This document shows positions 35,298 to 44,125 of a DNA stretch of 64,000 nt, piece after piece. Position 1 is the first letter of the stretch; each line of letters opens with the position of its first letter. The position numbers and the translations under genes are program-made. This DNA comes from Kovacikia minuta CCNUW1. GTDB lineage: Bacteria; Cyanobacteriota; Cyanobacteriia; Leptolyngbyales; Leptolyngbyaceae. The stretch lies in contig NZ_CP083583.1 in assembly GCF_020091585.1 (NCBI RefSeq), positions 682,001 to 746,000 of the forward strand. The letters run 5' to 3'. Below the pieces are notes generated by a model. The model was not told the origin of the DNA. It did no database searches and worked only from the letters and a program-made list of their open reading frames with translations.

Positions 35298-36884
35298 TCA
35301 ACCAAAACTGAGGTTAGGACGAACGCCAAAACCAATAAGTCCTAAAGTGTAGCAATCGCGACAATCGTCTTTACCCATTTCACTCAGCAATTCCTGCTTA
35401 AGTCGTTTCATTTTTCGGTATTTGTTGACTTTCACTTGTTTGCGTTGCATCACCCCTGTAACGCCTCTTAAGCGCTGAATCTTGTCTCCTTTAAGAGTCA
35501 GAGGCACACAAGTTACAGACCAGATACCAAGGGCATTCTGAACGTAATTAATCCAATCTGAACGAAAGCTCACCTGGTAGGATTGAGCCTCGGTAAAGAA
35601 GTTGAGATAGAAATTTGTCTGCTTAATAATGGGCACTTCAGAAGGGTCATCCAAGAACCAGGTAACCTTCCCGGTTCGGTAATTAATCTCGTATTCATTT
35701 TCAGTCTCAAGCATTCCCCAGTCCAGGAGCATGGCGATTAGAACATTGCACTTATCAATGTTGCCTGACCATCTCCCCCGACGCATATCGAGAACCCAAT
35801 ATTCATCTTGCCCATTATTTCTTCTCTTTCCCCACAGGATGAATACGGTATAGTCTGCTTTCTCTTTTAGCGATGCACTGAAGTCGCTACTAATTGCTAA
35901 TGAATCAAAATCTTCAAGGTTAGGGGGATTATCTTCAATCCACCAATCGGAATGGATAATTCCCTGACCTTCTTGGGGGACTTTGTTTTGATACTGAAGA
36001 GAAAAGGCGTTAGGGTCATCTTCTCTAAGAAATTGGAGGTACTGGAGTGAGTGGATCTCAGGACAGTAAGAAGCCTCCTCTCCTGTTTCTTCATCTTCTA
36101 AAATCGCAGACTCTTCAATTACTTCCCAATCTCTTTCTGCGGTGAAAGTTGTTTCATAAATATCATCTGCTCTCATCCGGGTTCCGAGGCAAACAACTCT
36201 TGCACCCTCATAGAGAACAGGTCGAATCACATTTGACCAGTTGTTTGCCATCCGTTCTCGGATAGCCGGATTTTCAATTTGTTCAGGACTCTTAATCAAA
36301 TCATCGAAAACACAGAGATGGGCACGTTTAGAAGCTACAGCCCCTTTCATTCCGGCTGTTGCAAATGTGTACGTCTCACCAAGCCTTGCAAGGTTTGCAT
36401 GGGCTTTATCAATATCCCAGGTTTTGCTTCCCCACTTCTTCCCAGGAAGAATCCAGGGAAAAACTTCTCGGTAACGAGGAGAGATTAAAATATCCTGGAT
36501 CTGCTCAGACTTGAGCATTGCAACTTCAATCGAATAACTGACGTAGAGAGTCTTAAAAGCTAATCGATGGTCTGGTGCAGTCTGAATTCCAATTTGATAA
36601 GCTGTCCACTCTACCTGAAACGTTGACTTAGCAGAACCTCTGGGCGCAAGGATTAAAACATGCTTCCCTCCAATCTCTTTAAGACATTTAGAATCTTCAC
36701 CCGTATTCAAAATTTCAGACCAACGAATATGGTGGGGATAAGATTTATGCCCACAAACATATTCCCGAAACTTTAGAAAATCTACTCTAGCCTCTAAAGC
36801 TTCCGGACTTGCAATAATTTGAGATCGTTTCTCTTTCTCGAACCTGGCTTGAACTTTAGGGAACGAGTAGACATGGATAGGCAC
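35298..36884 (-). CDS. terL: Terminase large subunit
   Basis: 528 residues. Walker A is in LILAPRGSAKST, Walker B in LCVFDDLI, and a motif III-like VVCLGTRMR. The C-terminal nuclease begins with LAISSDFSASLKEKADYT, whose aspartate is the first metal ligand; more acidic residues follow (WVLDMRRGRW, LDDPSE, GKDDCRDC). It packages DNA into the procapsid by ATP hydrolysis and cuts it. It follows the small-subunit candidate by 6 bp. Confidence 0.9.
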   Translation of the reverse strand: MPIHVYSFPKVQARFEKEKRSQIIASPEALEARVDFLKFREYVCGHKSYPHHIRWSEILNTGEDSKCLKEIGGKHVLILAPRGSAKSTFQVEWTAYQIGIQTAPDHRLAFKTLYVSYSIEVAMLKSEQIQDILISPRYREVFPWILPGKKWGSKTWDIDKAHANLARLGETYTFATAGMKGAVASKRAHLCVFDDLIKSPEQIENPAIRERMANNWSNVIRPVLYEGARVVCLGTRMRADDIYETTFTAERDWEVIEESAILEDEETGEEASYCPEIHSLQYLQFLREDDPNAFSLQYQNKVPQEGQGIIHSDWWIEDNPPNLEDFDSLAISSDFSASLKEKADYTVFILWGKRRNNGQDEYWVLDMRRGRWSGNIDKCNVLIAMLLDWGMLETENEYEINYRTGKVTWFLDDPSEVPIIKQTNFYLNFFTEAQSYQVSFRSDWINYVQNALGIWSVTCVPLTLKGDKIQRLRGVTGVMQRKQVKVNKYRKMKRLKQELLSEMGKDDCRDCYTLGLIGFGVRPNLSFG

Positions 36885-36890
36885 AGCAGG

Positions 36891-37487
36891 CTAAGAAACA
36901 ACTTTCGTTCGGCTAATCTCTTCGTGCAATTGAAGCATTGCAGCTTCAATCGTTTTCCGAATAAAGGATTCATCCGGGGTGTCTTTAACTCCGTTCATCC
37001 CCATTACAATTTCCGCAACCCTGGAGGCTCCACCCATGACCAATCCATTTATGTTCTCAGTCTGCTGGATTTGATTGATTTGGCTTGCTACCGCGCGCAT
37101 CTCTCTTGCGTATTGAGGCAGAAGTTCAGCACATTTCTCTGGGCTAATTCTTTCCATCGCCTCGCCAATTAGACGATTGTTGAACTCTCCAGTAATCCGG
37201 TTCAAAGAAGCAAGTAGTTTTTCTAATAATGGGCGGATTTCCAGTCCAACATAAGCAGAGGCTTCGTGATTAATCAGGATTGCCTGTTCACCCGGAAGGA
37301 TATTATTTGGAACCCAAGAATAAACAGTGGTTAAGCCAACTTCACAGCCATTGGAGATGAGATAAGCGTGAATTGCACTTTTATTATGAAAATTATCCCG
37401 ACAATATCGCCTGAATTGATCCTGCTCATCTGCTGTCAAAGACTCTAGCCAGGAATCTATCTTCCCCGTTCCTTTAGGTCTAGGCAT
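36891..37487 (-). CDS. Probable terminase small subunit
   Basis: 198 residues from the ATG at 37487. The N-terminal MPRPKGTGKIDSWLESLTAD, FHNKSAIHAYLISNG and VGLTTVYSWV resemble an HTH domain that reads the packaging site, followed by helical oligomerisation parts. The position just upstream of terL supports the role. No direct sequence hallmark is visible. Confidence 0.65.
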   Translation of the reverse strand: MPRPKGTGKIDSWLESLTADEQDQFRRYCRDNFHNKSAIHAYLISNGCEVGLTTVYSWVPNNILPGEQAILINHEASAYVGLEIRPLLEKLLASLNRITGEFNNRLIGEAMERISPEKCAELLPQYAREMRAVASQINQIQQTENINGLVMGGASRVAEIVMGMNGVKDTPDESFIRKTIEAAMLQLHEEISRTKVVS

Positions 37488-37543
37488 GATTAGAACTTTA
37501 ATCTTTAATTGATAGGCTGAGATTAAATCCAATCACTCACTAA

Positions 37544-37783
37544 TTAACTATAACGGAGAACTTGTTTAAGTGGCTGTGGACGTGTGCTTAAAAGGGAACC
37601 GGACAAGCGTTGTTGGGCTTTCTCTGCTGCCTGTCTGCGAGTGCTGGTGGCATAATCTAAATCTCTTATGCCTCTTGAGCCAGGAGCAGACCCATCAAAC
37701 TGATCTCCCTGAACTCTAGCGATAGGCTGATTTGATTTTCCGTATAAATCCAAGTCAACATTGGGACGGTCGTAGTTAATCAT
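37544..37783 (-). CDS. Small phage protein of unknown function
   Basis: 79 residues (YDRPNVDLDLYGKSNQPIAR, AAEKAQQRLSGSLLSTRPQP). Basic and Q-rich like its neighbours. It belongs to a run of small minus-strand genes between terminase and tail genes. Confidence 0.55.
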   Translation of the reverse strand: MINYDRPNVDLDLYGKSNQPIARVQGDQFDGSAPGSRGIRDLDYATSTRRQAAEKAQQRLSGSLLSTRPQPLKQVLRYS

Positions 37784-37792
37784 AGCTTAGAC

Positions 37793-38161
37793 TTACTTTA
37801 ATGCACTCGACCAGGCAGATCGAGCTAAAGCAACATTAGTTGCCCGTTGACGATTCTGCTGTGCTTCCATTCTGTCCTGACGGAATTGGAACTCATTGTT
37901 TCTCCAACTGGCATTCTGATTACCTTCTCGCTTAAACCTGTCAAAAGATATATCATTTGCTGTCCTGGCATCACTAGCCCAATCAGAAGGAGCAGATTGA
38001 GAGCCTGAACCGGAATTCGATGTAGCCCAAGATCCAGGATTTTGGATCGAAGCAAGCTGAGAGCGCATTGTAGCCATCGTTAACTGATGCTGCATGTCTG
38101 TTTCAGCCTGTCCCTGCAATCCCTGATAACGCCGATCCATACCAACTGAACTTGTGCCCAT
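37793..38161 (-). CDS. Small Q/N/R-rich virion-like protein
   Basis: 122 residues, rich in Q, N, R and S with helical stretches (EFQFRQDRMEAQQNRQRATN). This resembles internal virion or ejection proteins of short-tailed phages in composition only. Family not recognised. Confidence 0.5.
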   Translation of the reverse strand: MGTSSVGMDRRYQGLQGQAETDMQHQLTMATMRSQLASIQNPGSWATSNSGSGSQSAPSDWASDARTANDISFDRFKREGNQNASWRNNEFQFRQDRMEAQQNRQRATNVALARSAWSSALK

Positions 38162-38175
38162 ATACTCTCCTTAAA

Positions 38176-38799
38176 TTAACCCCAGAATCTAGTCGAGGAA
38201 GGATTTGTAGCTGCTCCAAACTTGGCTAACCATCTCTGATTTCCCAGTTGATCGCCAAGCAGGTTTCTCTGCTCCTGTGCCTCCCACATATCCCGCTGTG
38301 AGGGGATTGTTTTTCCGATGGCATCTAAGCCGTATCCACCAGAACCAGACCCATAACCTCCTCCTCCAGCACCTCCACCCCCACCTCCTCCTCTTAAGGC
38401 AAGAGCAGATGTTAACTCTGCAAAGTTCTGCCTGTCCTGGAAATCCCTTTGGTTTGCATACTGGTTATTTGCCTGTCCTGTGGCAAATCGATTAGAAACT
38501 GCCATCTGCTCCAACCCCCTTTCCTGCTCCTGCCTGGGAAGTGTTGAAGCAGAAATCATTCCCCTTCTGAACTCTCCTTCGCTCTGAGCCTGGTTTGCTC
38601 CAAACTCTCTTGTAAATTTACTGGAATCAAGCCAGTTTTGGGTTTGAGCTTGAAGTTGATACCCTCTGGCATCTCTTTGGAACTGGTCTTCTGCTAATCG
38701 GTTGGAAAATCCGGCAATAGAATTTGCATACCGATCGTTTAGCTGATTGAGAGAATCAACCAATTTTAATTGTCCATTCCCGGCAATCCGTCCAGCCAT
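38176..38799 (-). CDS. GRIAG-tagged virion-like protein (N-terminal tag)
   Basis: 207 residues from the ATG at 38799, starting MAGRIAGNGQL. Long helical part (SLNQLNDRYANSIAGFSNRL, NQYANQRDFQDRQNFAELTS), then a glycine-rich spacer of about 25 residues (residues 137-161) and a C-terminal tail. The GRIAG pentapeptide near the N-terminus recurs in seven other proteins nearby. Probably an internal or tail-associated virion protein. Confidence 0.6.
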   Translation of the reverse strand: MAGRIAGNGQLKLVDSLNQLNDRYANSIAGFSNRLAEDQFQRDARGYQLQAQTQNWLDSSKFTREFGANQAQSEGEFRRGMISASTLPRQEQERGLEQMAVSNRFATGQANNQYANQRDFQDRQNFAELTSALALRGGGGGGGAGGGGYGSGSGGYGLDAIGKTIPSQRDMWEAQEQRNLLGDQLGNQRWLAKFGAATNPSSTRFWG

Positions 38800-38838
38800 C
38801 AATTAAACCCTACAATCAAAATCAATATCAACCAAAAA

Positions 38839-39093
38839 TTAAGCCCTTGAAATCCAGTGCCAGGTTCCCGGTTTTCCCAACTCATCATAATAAACAGAAG
38901 AAACTGCCATCGTTTCTCCTAACTCGTCATTTGACTGATCTGGAAATACGGTCAACTGACAGCTTCCATTTTCCATAGGTTTCCCATTGCCATCTCTCCA
39001 GACCCTCGTAACAATTGCTGGTCTAACCTGCCCCTCTGACTTGTGATGACAAAGGACATAATGAACAATTTTTCCTTCAGTTAATCCTTCCAT
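38839..39093 (-). CDS. Small phage protein of unknown function
   Basis: 84 residues: GKIVHYVLCHHKSEGQVRPA, IVTRVWRDGNGKP and CQLTVFPDQSND. This small beta-type family is frequent in phages and I recognise it only as hypothetical. Confidence 0.6.
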   Translation of the reverse strand: MEGLTEGKIVHYVLCHHKSEGQVRPAIVTRVWRDGNGKPMENGSCQLTVFPDQSNDELGETMAVSSVYYDELGKPGTWHWISRA

Positions 39094-39101
39094 ATTTACT
39101 T

Positions 39102-39911
39102 CTATCTAAATGAACTTCTTTGCAAAACATTTACAGCTAGGTTTCTTAGCCCCTCCCTTTCACTGGCATTCCCTTGAAGGAAACTGGCTAATCGCTGAGT
39201 TGAGTCTTGCTGTATTCCAAGCTTTAGTTGTCTGCCGCTGGTCATGTCAGCAATCTGCTTCTGGGTTAAGTTCGTATCACGAATCCCGGTCAGATTTGTG
39301 TTTGCCTGATACCTGGCAACATCAGCCCCAATCTTAGCTGTGTCTACCGCTCCTCGATAGCCCATCTGAGAAGCGAATTTAGAGGCATCAGCTCCAATTC
39401 TGGCTGTTCCCATTGCTCCCTGATAACCCATCAAAGCTGAGTAATTACTTGCTCCAGCTCCTATTTCAGCCTGCCTGACTCCAGCATTTGCCCCTATCTC
39501 GGTCTGTTTAATTCCAGCGTCAGCCCCAATTCTGGCGATCGCTGTCTGTCCTGCAATTTGACGATTCAGTAAATTCTGTTGCCTGCCTAGGTCATAATCG
39601 CCAAACTGCTTAAACTGACCAAAGGTTTTCTGCTCTGCCTGGTTTTTAAGCTGTTGATCTCGACCCGAAAGGACTCGCCTAGCCTGATCTGCCTGGGCTA
39701 ATTCTTCCTGGTTTCTAGGTTGAAACTCTTGATAAGCAGCAGCAGCAGCATCATAATCACCCCGATTAAGGGACTGCTGAAGTCTATCCCCAGAACTAAC
39801 ATATCCAGGTAATCGACGCTGGATTTCATCTAATGCAAGTCCCCCATATTTAAGGGGATTGATATAATCCAACCCCTGCCAGGTAGCTTGTTTTTTAACT
39901 TCGTATGCCAT
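39102..39911 (-). CDS. Virion-like protein with 11-residue repeats
   Basis: 269 residues. Residues 128-215 contain about eight consecutive 11-residue units, for example IGADAGIKQTE, IGANAGVRQAE, IGAGASNYSAL, MGYQGAMGTAR, IGADASKFASQ, MGYRGAVDTAK and IGADVARYQAN. Hendecads give straight or right-handed amphipathic helices and bundles. The N-terminal part is Q/A-rich helical. In this context a channel-forming or ejection protein is plausible. Confidence 0.65.
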   Translation of the reverse strand: MAYEVKKQATWQGLDYINPLKYGGLALDEIQRRLPGYVSSGDRLQQSLNRGDYDAAAAAYQEFQPRNQEELAQADQARRVLSGRDQQLKNQAEQKTFGQFKQFGDYDLGRQQNLLNRQIAGQTAIARIGADAGIKQTEIGANAGVRQAEIGAGASNYSALMGYQGAMGTARIGADASKFASQMGYRGAVDTAKIGADVARYQANTNLTGIRDTNLTQKQIADMTSGRQLKLGIQQDSTQRLASFLQGNASEREGLRNLAVNVLQRSSFR

Positions 39912-39917
39912 TGTTTG

Positions 39918-40163
39918 TTACCTGAATTGCTGACCCATTAAGAGGGCATCATTCCTGGCCTGGGACTCCATCATGTACCTCTTTGTAAATTCATCCAGAT
40001 AAGGAGGAGGTACAGACTGGGAAGCTTGCATAGGAGAGGGTTGCTCTCCTCCTCCTCCCCCCATTGGCAATAACATCGGTGCCATCCACAAAACAGGAGA
40101 GTTTAGGGCACTTCCTACAATTTGCCCTCCCTTTTTCAACACCCCAGCAATCCGTCCTTTCAT
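39918..40163 (-). CDS. GRIAG-tagged small protein (N-terminal tag)
   Basis: 81 residues starting MKGRIAGVLKKGGQIV, then a hydrophobic segment (LNSPVLWMAPMLLPMGGGGG) and a polar tail. The start overlaps the stop of the upstream gene as ATGA, and that upstream protein ends in GRIAGVIR, so two tags are nearly adjacent in the DNA. Probably membrane-active or virion-internal. Confidence 0.6.
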   Translation of the reverse strand: MKGRIAGVLKKGGQIVGSALNSPVLWMAPMLLPMGGGGGEQPSPMQASQSVPPPYLDEFTKRYMMESQARNDALLMGQQFR

Positions 40164-40429
40164 CGTATGACTCCCGCAATCCTACCCGTTTTATTTGCTA
40201 GATTCATTCCCCCCAAAGCATCCCCGGCAAAAGGAACAGCACTTAGAGCATTCATTCCCGCTTCATCCCACCGTCCTCGCATAGCCGAAATTCCAGCGTT
40301 AGCTAAATCTGGAATAGCCCCTAAAACCGGAAACATTCCTCCGACTGAAAGAACACCCTGAAGTGCATCTAAAGCCCCTTCGCGTCTTCTCCTTCTAGAA
40401 AATTCATTGGCATCATCAAATCGATCCAT
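40160..40429 (-). CDS. GRIAG-tagged small protein (C-terminal tag)
   Basis: 89 residues. A basic N-terminus (RRRREGALDALQGVLSVGGM) and small-residue helices lead to NKTGRIAGVIR at the C-terminus. It is coupled to the next gene by ATGA. This is the only copy of the motif at a C-terminus. Confidence 0.6.
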   Translation of the reverse strand: MDRFDDANEFSRRRRREGALDALQGVLSVGGMFPVLGAIPDLANAGISAMRGRWDEAGMNALSAVPFAGDALGGMNLANKTGRIAGVIR

Positions 40430-40431
40430 GA

Positions 40432-40809
40432 CTACATCAGCCCCTTACGCCTTGCAAGCGCTCGCTGAATCAACTCTCCTCCAGCAGGCCCATTCACCAT
40501 CGCAGCCCCTAGTGCCCATAGATTTGGATCAATGTCAAAGGTTCCTTCAGGGGTGAGGGCATTAAACGCCTGAGTCCCCAGGTATCCACCTACAGCAGCA
40601 GCTCCAATACCTAACCCCTGCTGAACTCTAGGAGACTGCATAAATCGAGAATCAAGCAGAGAATTGAGTACCTGTGCTGCTTTTTGCTTTGCTCCCGCCT
40701 GACCAGACATTGTTGGAGGCACCTGTGGGGGAATTCGCATTCCTGCTGCCATTTCCCCTTCAGGGATAGGAAGATGGACTGCTGAATTTGGTCTGTAATT
40801 ACGCATCAT
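40432..40809 (-). CDS. Small virion-like protein
   Basis: 125 residues. A proline-rich N-terminus is followed by small-residue helices (GLGIGAAAVGGYLGTQAFNA, GALGAAMVNGPAGGEL-like region) with glycine-zipper character. No GRIAG motif. It lies between two GRIAG genes and is coupled to both by short spacing. Confidence 0.5.
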   Translation of the reverse strand: MMRNYRPNSAVHLPIPEGEMAAGMRIPPQVPPTMSGQAGAKQKAAQVLNSLLDSRFMQSPRVQQGLGIGAAAVGGYLGTQAFNALTPEGTFDIDPNLWALGAAMVNGPAGGELIQRALARRKGLM

Positions 40810-40811
40810 AT

Positions 40812-41264
40812 CTAGTAACCCCCATACCCCAAAGTACGCTGATAAATCGAGTTGATTTTATATTCGTCTTCCAACTTCTCATTTTCCTTAAGAAGCCTGA
40901 GCCGCTCTTTTCCCAAGACTTCCGGCTCTAGATACCCTTTAGGGATGTCGTTAGGCAAGCCCTGGAAGCCCGAAGAGTTGGGATAATAATTCTGGCGATC
41001 ACCCGAAGGGTAAGCAATATCTGCCTGAGACTGAGCCTGCTGCCTGGGTTTACTGGTCTGATTGAAAACCTGTTCGGTTGCTGTACCTCCATCAAAGGGA
41101 GGATTGAAAAATTTGTTATAAGCCAGGTAGCCTGCTCCAGCAATAGCTCCTATTGCCGGAACCGCAACGATTGGATTTTGACGGGAGTATCGATAAATAG
41201 CCCCCGCTCTCTCAAGCCCACCTGAGACAATTCCTGCAATCCTGCCAGTTCCCCCAGAAATCAT
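40812..41264 (-). CDS. GRIAG-tagged protein (N-terminal tag) with hydrophobic segment
   Basis: 150 residues from the ATG at 41264 (MISGGTGRIAGIVSGGLERA). It is followed by a hydrophobic stretch PIVAVPAIGAIAGAGYLAYN and a polar, helical C-terminus (RLRLLKENEKLEDEYK). The order tag, amphipathic helix, membrane-like segment is shared with the proteins at 39918 and 44755. Confidence 0.6.
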   Translation of the reverse strand: MISGGTGRIAGIVSGGLERAGAIYRYSRQNPIVAVPAIGAIAGAGYLAYNKFFNPPFDGGTATEQVFNQTSKPRQQAQSQADIAYPSGDRQNYYPNSSGFQGLPNDIPKGYLEPEVLGKERLRLLKENEKLEDEYKINSIYQRTLGYGGY

Positions 41265-41326
41265 ATTGCCCCTAAGTTGATGTTGGTCTAATCCTAACAT
41301 CAGACTTAATTTCAGAGAAACTAGTG

Positions 41327-41347
41327 TGATGATAAAAATATTCATTA
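41327..41347 (+). promoter_or_regulatory. Palindromic site 8 (TGATGATA-N5-ATTCATTA)
   Basis: Family member in the divergent gap between the GRIAG gene (41264, minus) and the HTH-like gene (41369, plus), 22 bp from the latter. Confidence 0.55.
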
Positions 41348-41368
41348 TATTCATCAAGTGAGAGATTT

Positions 41369-42328
41369 ATGCCGAAAGTAACTGCCGAATTTCTTGAAAA
41401 AGAAGAATTGCTAATTCAAGAAATCTTAAAGCTAAGACCCGATACGGACAACACAGAAATCCTAAGAATATTAAATAACAAAAGAAAAGAAGAGGGTTTT
41501 GATGAACTCAAGACGATTAAATGGTTGAGACAACGGCTCTATAACAAAGGTATTCATATCTTTGTCAAAGCCAAAGGATCGCAAGTGTATGGGCCTGAAG
41601 AAGTTGAAAAAATAAAATCCCTTGCAGCTCAACTTCCAAGAAGAAGGAAAGGTTGCTATTCACTCAGAGAGATAACAGAGAAGCTTCTTCCCCACTTCCC
41701 AGGCAGAACCTTTGACGGGCTTCAGAATAAAATCAAAGACATTGTTGACATGCCAAGGGTATTGAGTAGAGGGCCAGTTTCTCGAAGAGAAAAAGAATAT
41801 CTTGAGGAAATTTTAGGAGAACTTCCTTTTCTAAAAGCATTCAAGAAACATAATGAATGGAGAAAAGAAAACAATCTTTCTAGACTTACAGAAGAAGGGT
41901 TTAGAAGAAAACTAAAGCTGTTTGGTCTTCACTCAAAAATTGCTAGTAGCACCTACTTCTCCTTGCTGGAAGTGGCATCTGGACTGGGTTGTAGTGATAC
42001 GAAGATCAGAAGATGGTTGAAGGATGATAAATACAGGAATATATTAAAACCGTTCAGGAATGGGCATACAGATGTTAGTCCTATCTATTTTCATAGAGCA
42101 AGACTAAAAGCCTTCTTTGTCGCCTTCCCTTTAGAGATCCAGGAACATCAGCCTGACATGTTATGGTTCGTAGACATTCTCACGGATGGGGTTTACACCC
42201 TAACTGTTGGAGAAGGCTATGAAGGAGATAAAAACTTTGTGCAAGAAATAGAACAGAGAGGATTTACGTTTTTAGGTAAAGAAGAACTCAGCGAACGGAG
42301 AGACCTCTTGCAATCCGAGACTGCCTGA
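41369..42328 (+). CDS. Probable DNA-binding protein with repeated HTH-like segments
   Basis: 319 residues. Several helical units resemble HTH or Myb-like folds (EEVEKIKSLAAQLPRRRKGC then YSLREITEKLLPHF; SLLEVASGLGCSDTKIRRWL). It is free-standing on the plus strand inside the late module, with a palindromic site just upstream. It could be a regulator acting on the palindrome family, or a remnant of a homing-type gene. Its 3' end overlaps the convergent GRIAG gene by 41 bp. Confidence 0.55.
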   Translation: MPKVTAEFLEKEELLIQEILKLRPDTDNTEILRILNNKRKEEGFDELKTIKWLRQRLYNKGIHIFVKAKGSQVYGPEEVEKIKSLAAQLPRRRKGCYSLREITEKLLPHFPGRTFDGLQNKIKDIVDMPRVLSRGPVSRREKEYLEEILGELPFLKAFKKHNEWRKENNLSRLTEEGFRRKLKLFGLHSKIASSTYFSLLEVASGLGCSDTKIRRWLKDDKYRNILKPFRNGHTDVSPIYFHRARLKAFFVAFPLEIQEHQPDMLWFVDILTDGVYTLTVGEGYEGDKNFVQEIEQRGFTFLGKEELSERRDLLQSETA

Positions 42329-43325
42329 CTTGCTCTAGTTTCTTTTTCCACTCAACTGGATCTGGAATTTCTTCTTGAGCGAATGGGCTTCTTTCTGCCC
42401 TATTCCTTAAATAAGCATAGATTCCAGCCCCTACCCCTCCCGTAATTAGTGCTGCCGAAAGGGGAACTTTATAGCCCATTAATTGAGCTTCCGGCTCCCC
42501 CTGGAGATTACTTGAAGTCCCCTTGATTAGCCCCATACTTGAAACCAGTTCAGATGCTTTTGGAACAGATGCGCCAACTAATGCGCCAATTGCAGCTCTC
42601 CTTGCATAGGCTCTACCCGATTGACCTGGCTTAGTTGTGTAAACTCCTGCAACTGCTCCAGTAATTCCTGTGAAAACAGGATTAATTTGTTCGAGTCCGA
42701 ATAGCCCAGGCTTATTGAATCCCTGGTATTCCTTGTATTTTTGATATTGCTCTGGAGATACATCCGGTCTTTCCTGATGAAACTCTTCCCAGGGAAGCAG
42801 CTTTCCCTTTCTACCTACAACGTATCCTGCTAAGGGTTCAAGTAATGGAGCTTCACTTTTGGTCGCATCTTCGGGACTTGCAAAAATAGCACTGTATCCC
42901 CTTGGCCTTCCCCAATCTTGAAGATTTGTCAGATCAACATTACCAGAAGCAACATCCATTGCTGTGACGAGGCCAAGTCCAGATAAAGCCTTTGCATAGG
43001 TTGGAACTTTCCCGGTTTCATCTATGAAACGAGCAGCTTTAGGAATCTGAGAACCAAGACTTTGAGTGATTGCAAGCGGGTGATTGTATCGCCAGTAAGC
43101 TCCTCTAGTCAGGTCTTGGGATACATCGCCTGCAATCCTTCCTCCCCAGTAAGAAAGTCTTTGAGGGATATTTAATCCTTCTATATCTGGATGACCATAA
43201 TTTTTATCAGCATTTGCTGAAGACTGCCAAAACCTAAGAGCTTCCGAGCGATCTTGAGGGGTTGCCCGAAGGAAACCTTTTGTTGCCTGATTTGTAAGTG
43301 ATTTCAGGAAATCTGATTGTGACAT
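42288..43325 (-). CDS. GRIAG-containing large virion-like protein
   Basis: 345 residues. GRIAG lies inside (YWGGRIAGDVSQ, about residue 61). Further on are glycine/alanine-rich hydrophobic helices (FTGITGAVAGVYTT, AAIGALVGASVPKASELVSS, LSAALITGGVGAGIYAYL) and a charged helical C-terminus. It may be an internal virion protein that enters membranes. Function unknown. Confidence 0.6.
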   Translation of the reverse strand: MSQSDFLKSLTNQATKGFLRATPQDRSEALRFWQSSANADKNYGHPDIEGLNIPQRLSYWGGRIAGDVSQDLTRGAYWRYNHPLAITQSLGSQIPKAARFIDETGKVPTYAKALSGLGLVTAMDVASGNVDLTNLQDWGRPRGYSAIFASPEDATKSEAPLLEPLAGYVVGRKGKLLPWEEFHQERPDVSPEQYQKYKEYQGFNKPGLFGLEQINPVFTGITGAVAGVYTTKPGQSGRAYARRAAIGALVGASVPKASELVSSMGLIKGTSSNLQGEPEAQLMGYKVPLSAALITGGVGAGIYAYLRNRAERSPFAQEEIPDPVEWKKKLEQVRQSRIARGLSVR

Positions 43326-43369
43326 AGAATTAGGCAGTAGGTCTTTTGTTCATTATCTCCTAATTCCTT

Positions 43370-44125
43370 ATGCCATTTGCAGACGAATACAGTTACGCAG
43401 ATGGGGGCATAGACCCCAGAACATTGCCCAACGACATGACCGTAGATGGACAAGGGCATTTCCAATTAATTCAACAACAGGAACAGCAAATTCGAGAATT
43501 GCAAGCTTTGTTGAATAGTCAGATCGGCAATCAGCAAAACGGAAATCCCTATCAAGGTGCTTTTCAACTACCTCTTGTAACGCCCCATCAACAGATGCAA
43601 CCAATGGCGTACAGTCCTGTGGTTTCGCAACCCTCCCAACCCCAGGCCAATATTTTCCAACCACAGACGGAAGCCCCTAAAAATCAAGGGATAAACTTTT
43701 GGGAGGAAGAGTTGAAGATTCTTTCAGAAGTAGCTTCTTTGGAATTGACAGGACTGTGTTTGTACACATTTCTCGAAGCTTCAATCTCTGGGATCTCGTC
43801 TCCTCCTATATCAGCCCAGTTTGGTATGAATAGCACTGAAGCCCAGGTAAGTTATCAACGTGTCCTGGGACTGATTCAACGACTTGGACGTGAATTAGAA
43901 GGAGGAATAGCCTGTCCAGTCAATGAAATGCTAAGTCAGGTTCAATCAGGTAAACCAGAAGCCTGCATCGGGCAGGTTCTTGAATACGAAACAAGGATTA
44001 CAGCAGTTTACAGTGATTTACTCAGCCTGGTAAAAGAGAAGGATTACATTGTTGAGTATTTCTGCATAAACAGGCTAACGATTAAATCTCAACAGATTAC
44101 CGAACTAAAAAAACTAACAAAATGA
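43370..44125 (+). CDS. Degenerate ferritin-like protein with Q-rich N-terminus
   Basis: 251 residues. A disordered Q/P-rich N-terminal part (about 1-100) precedes a four-helix domain (LKILSEVASLELTGLCLYTF, SISGISSPPISAQFGMNSTE, VSYQRVLGLIQRLG) that aligns with the next gene. The ExxxH pair expected in helix B is missing, so it is probably not catalytic. It overlaps the next gene, suggesting a paired complex. Function inferred. Confidence 0.55.
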   Translation: MPFADEYSYADGGIDPRTLPNDMTVDGQGHFQLIQQQEQQIRELQALLNSQIGNQQNGNPYQGAFQLPLVTPHQQMQPMAYSPVVSQPSQPQANIFQPQTEAPKNQGINFWEEELKILSEVASLELTGLCLYTFLEASISGISSPPISAQFGMNSTEAQVSYQRVLGLIQRLGRELEGGIACPVNEMLSQVQSGKPEACIGQVLEYETRITAVYSDLLSLVKEKDYIVEYFCINRLTIKSQQITELKKLTK

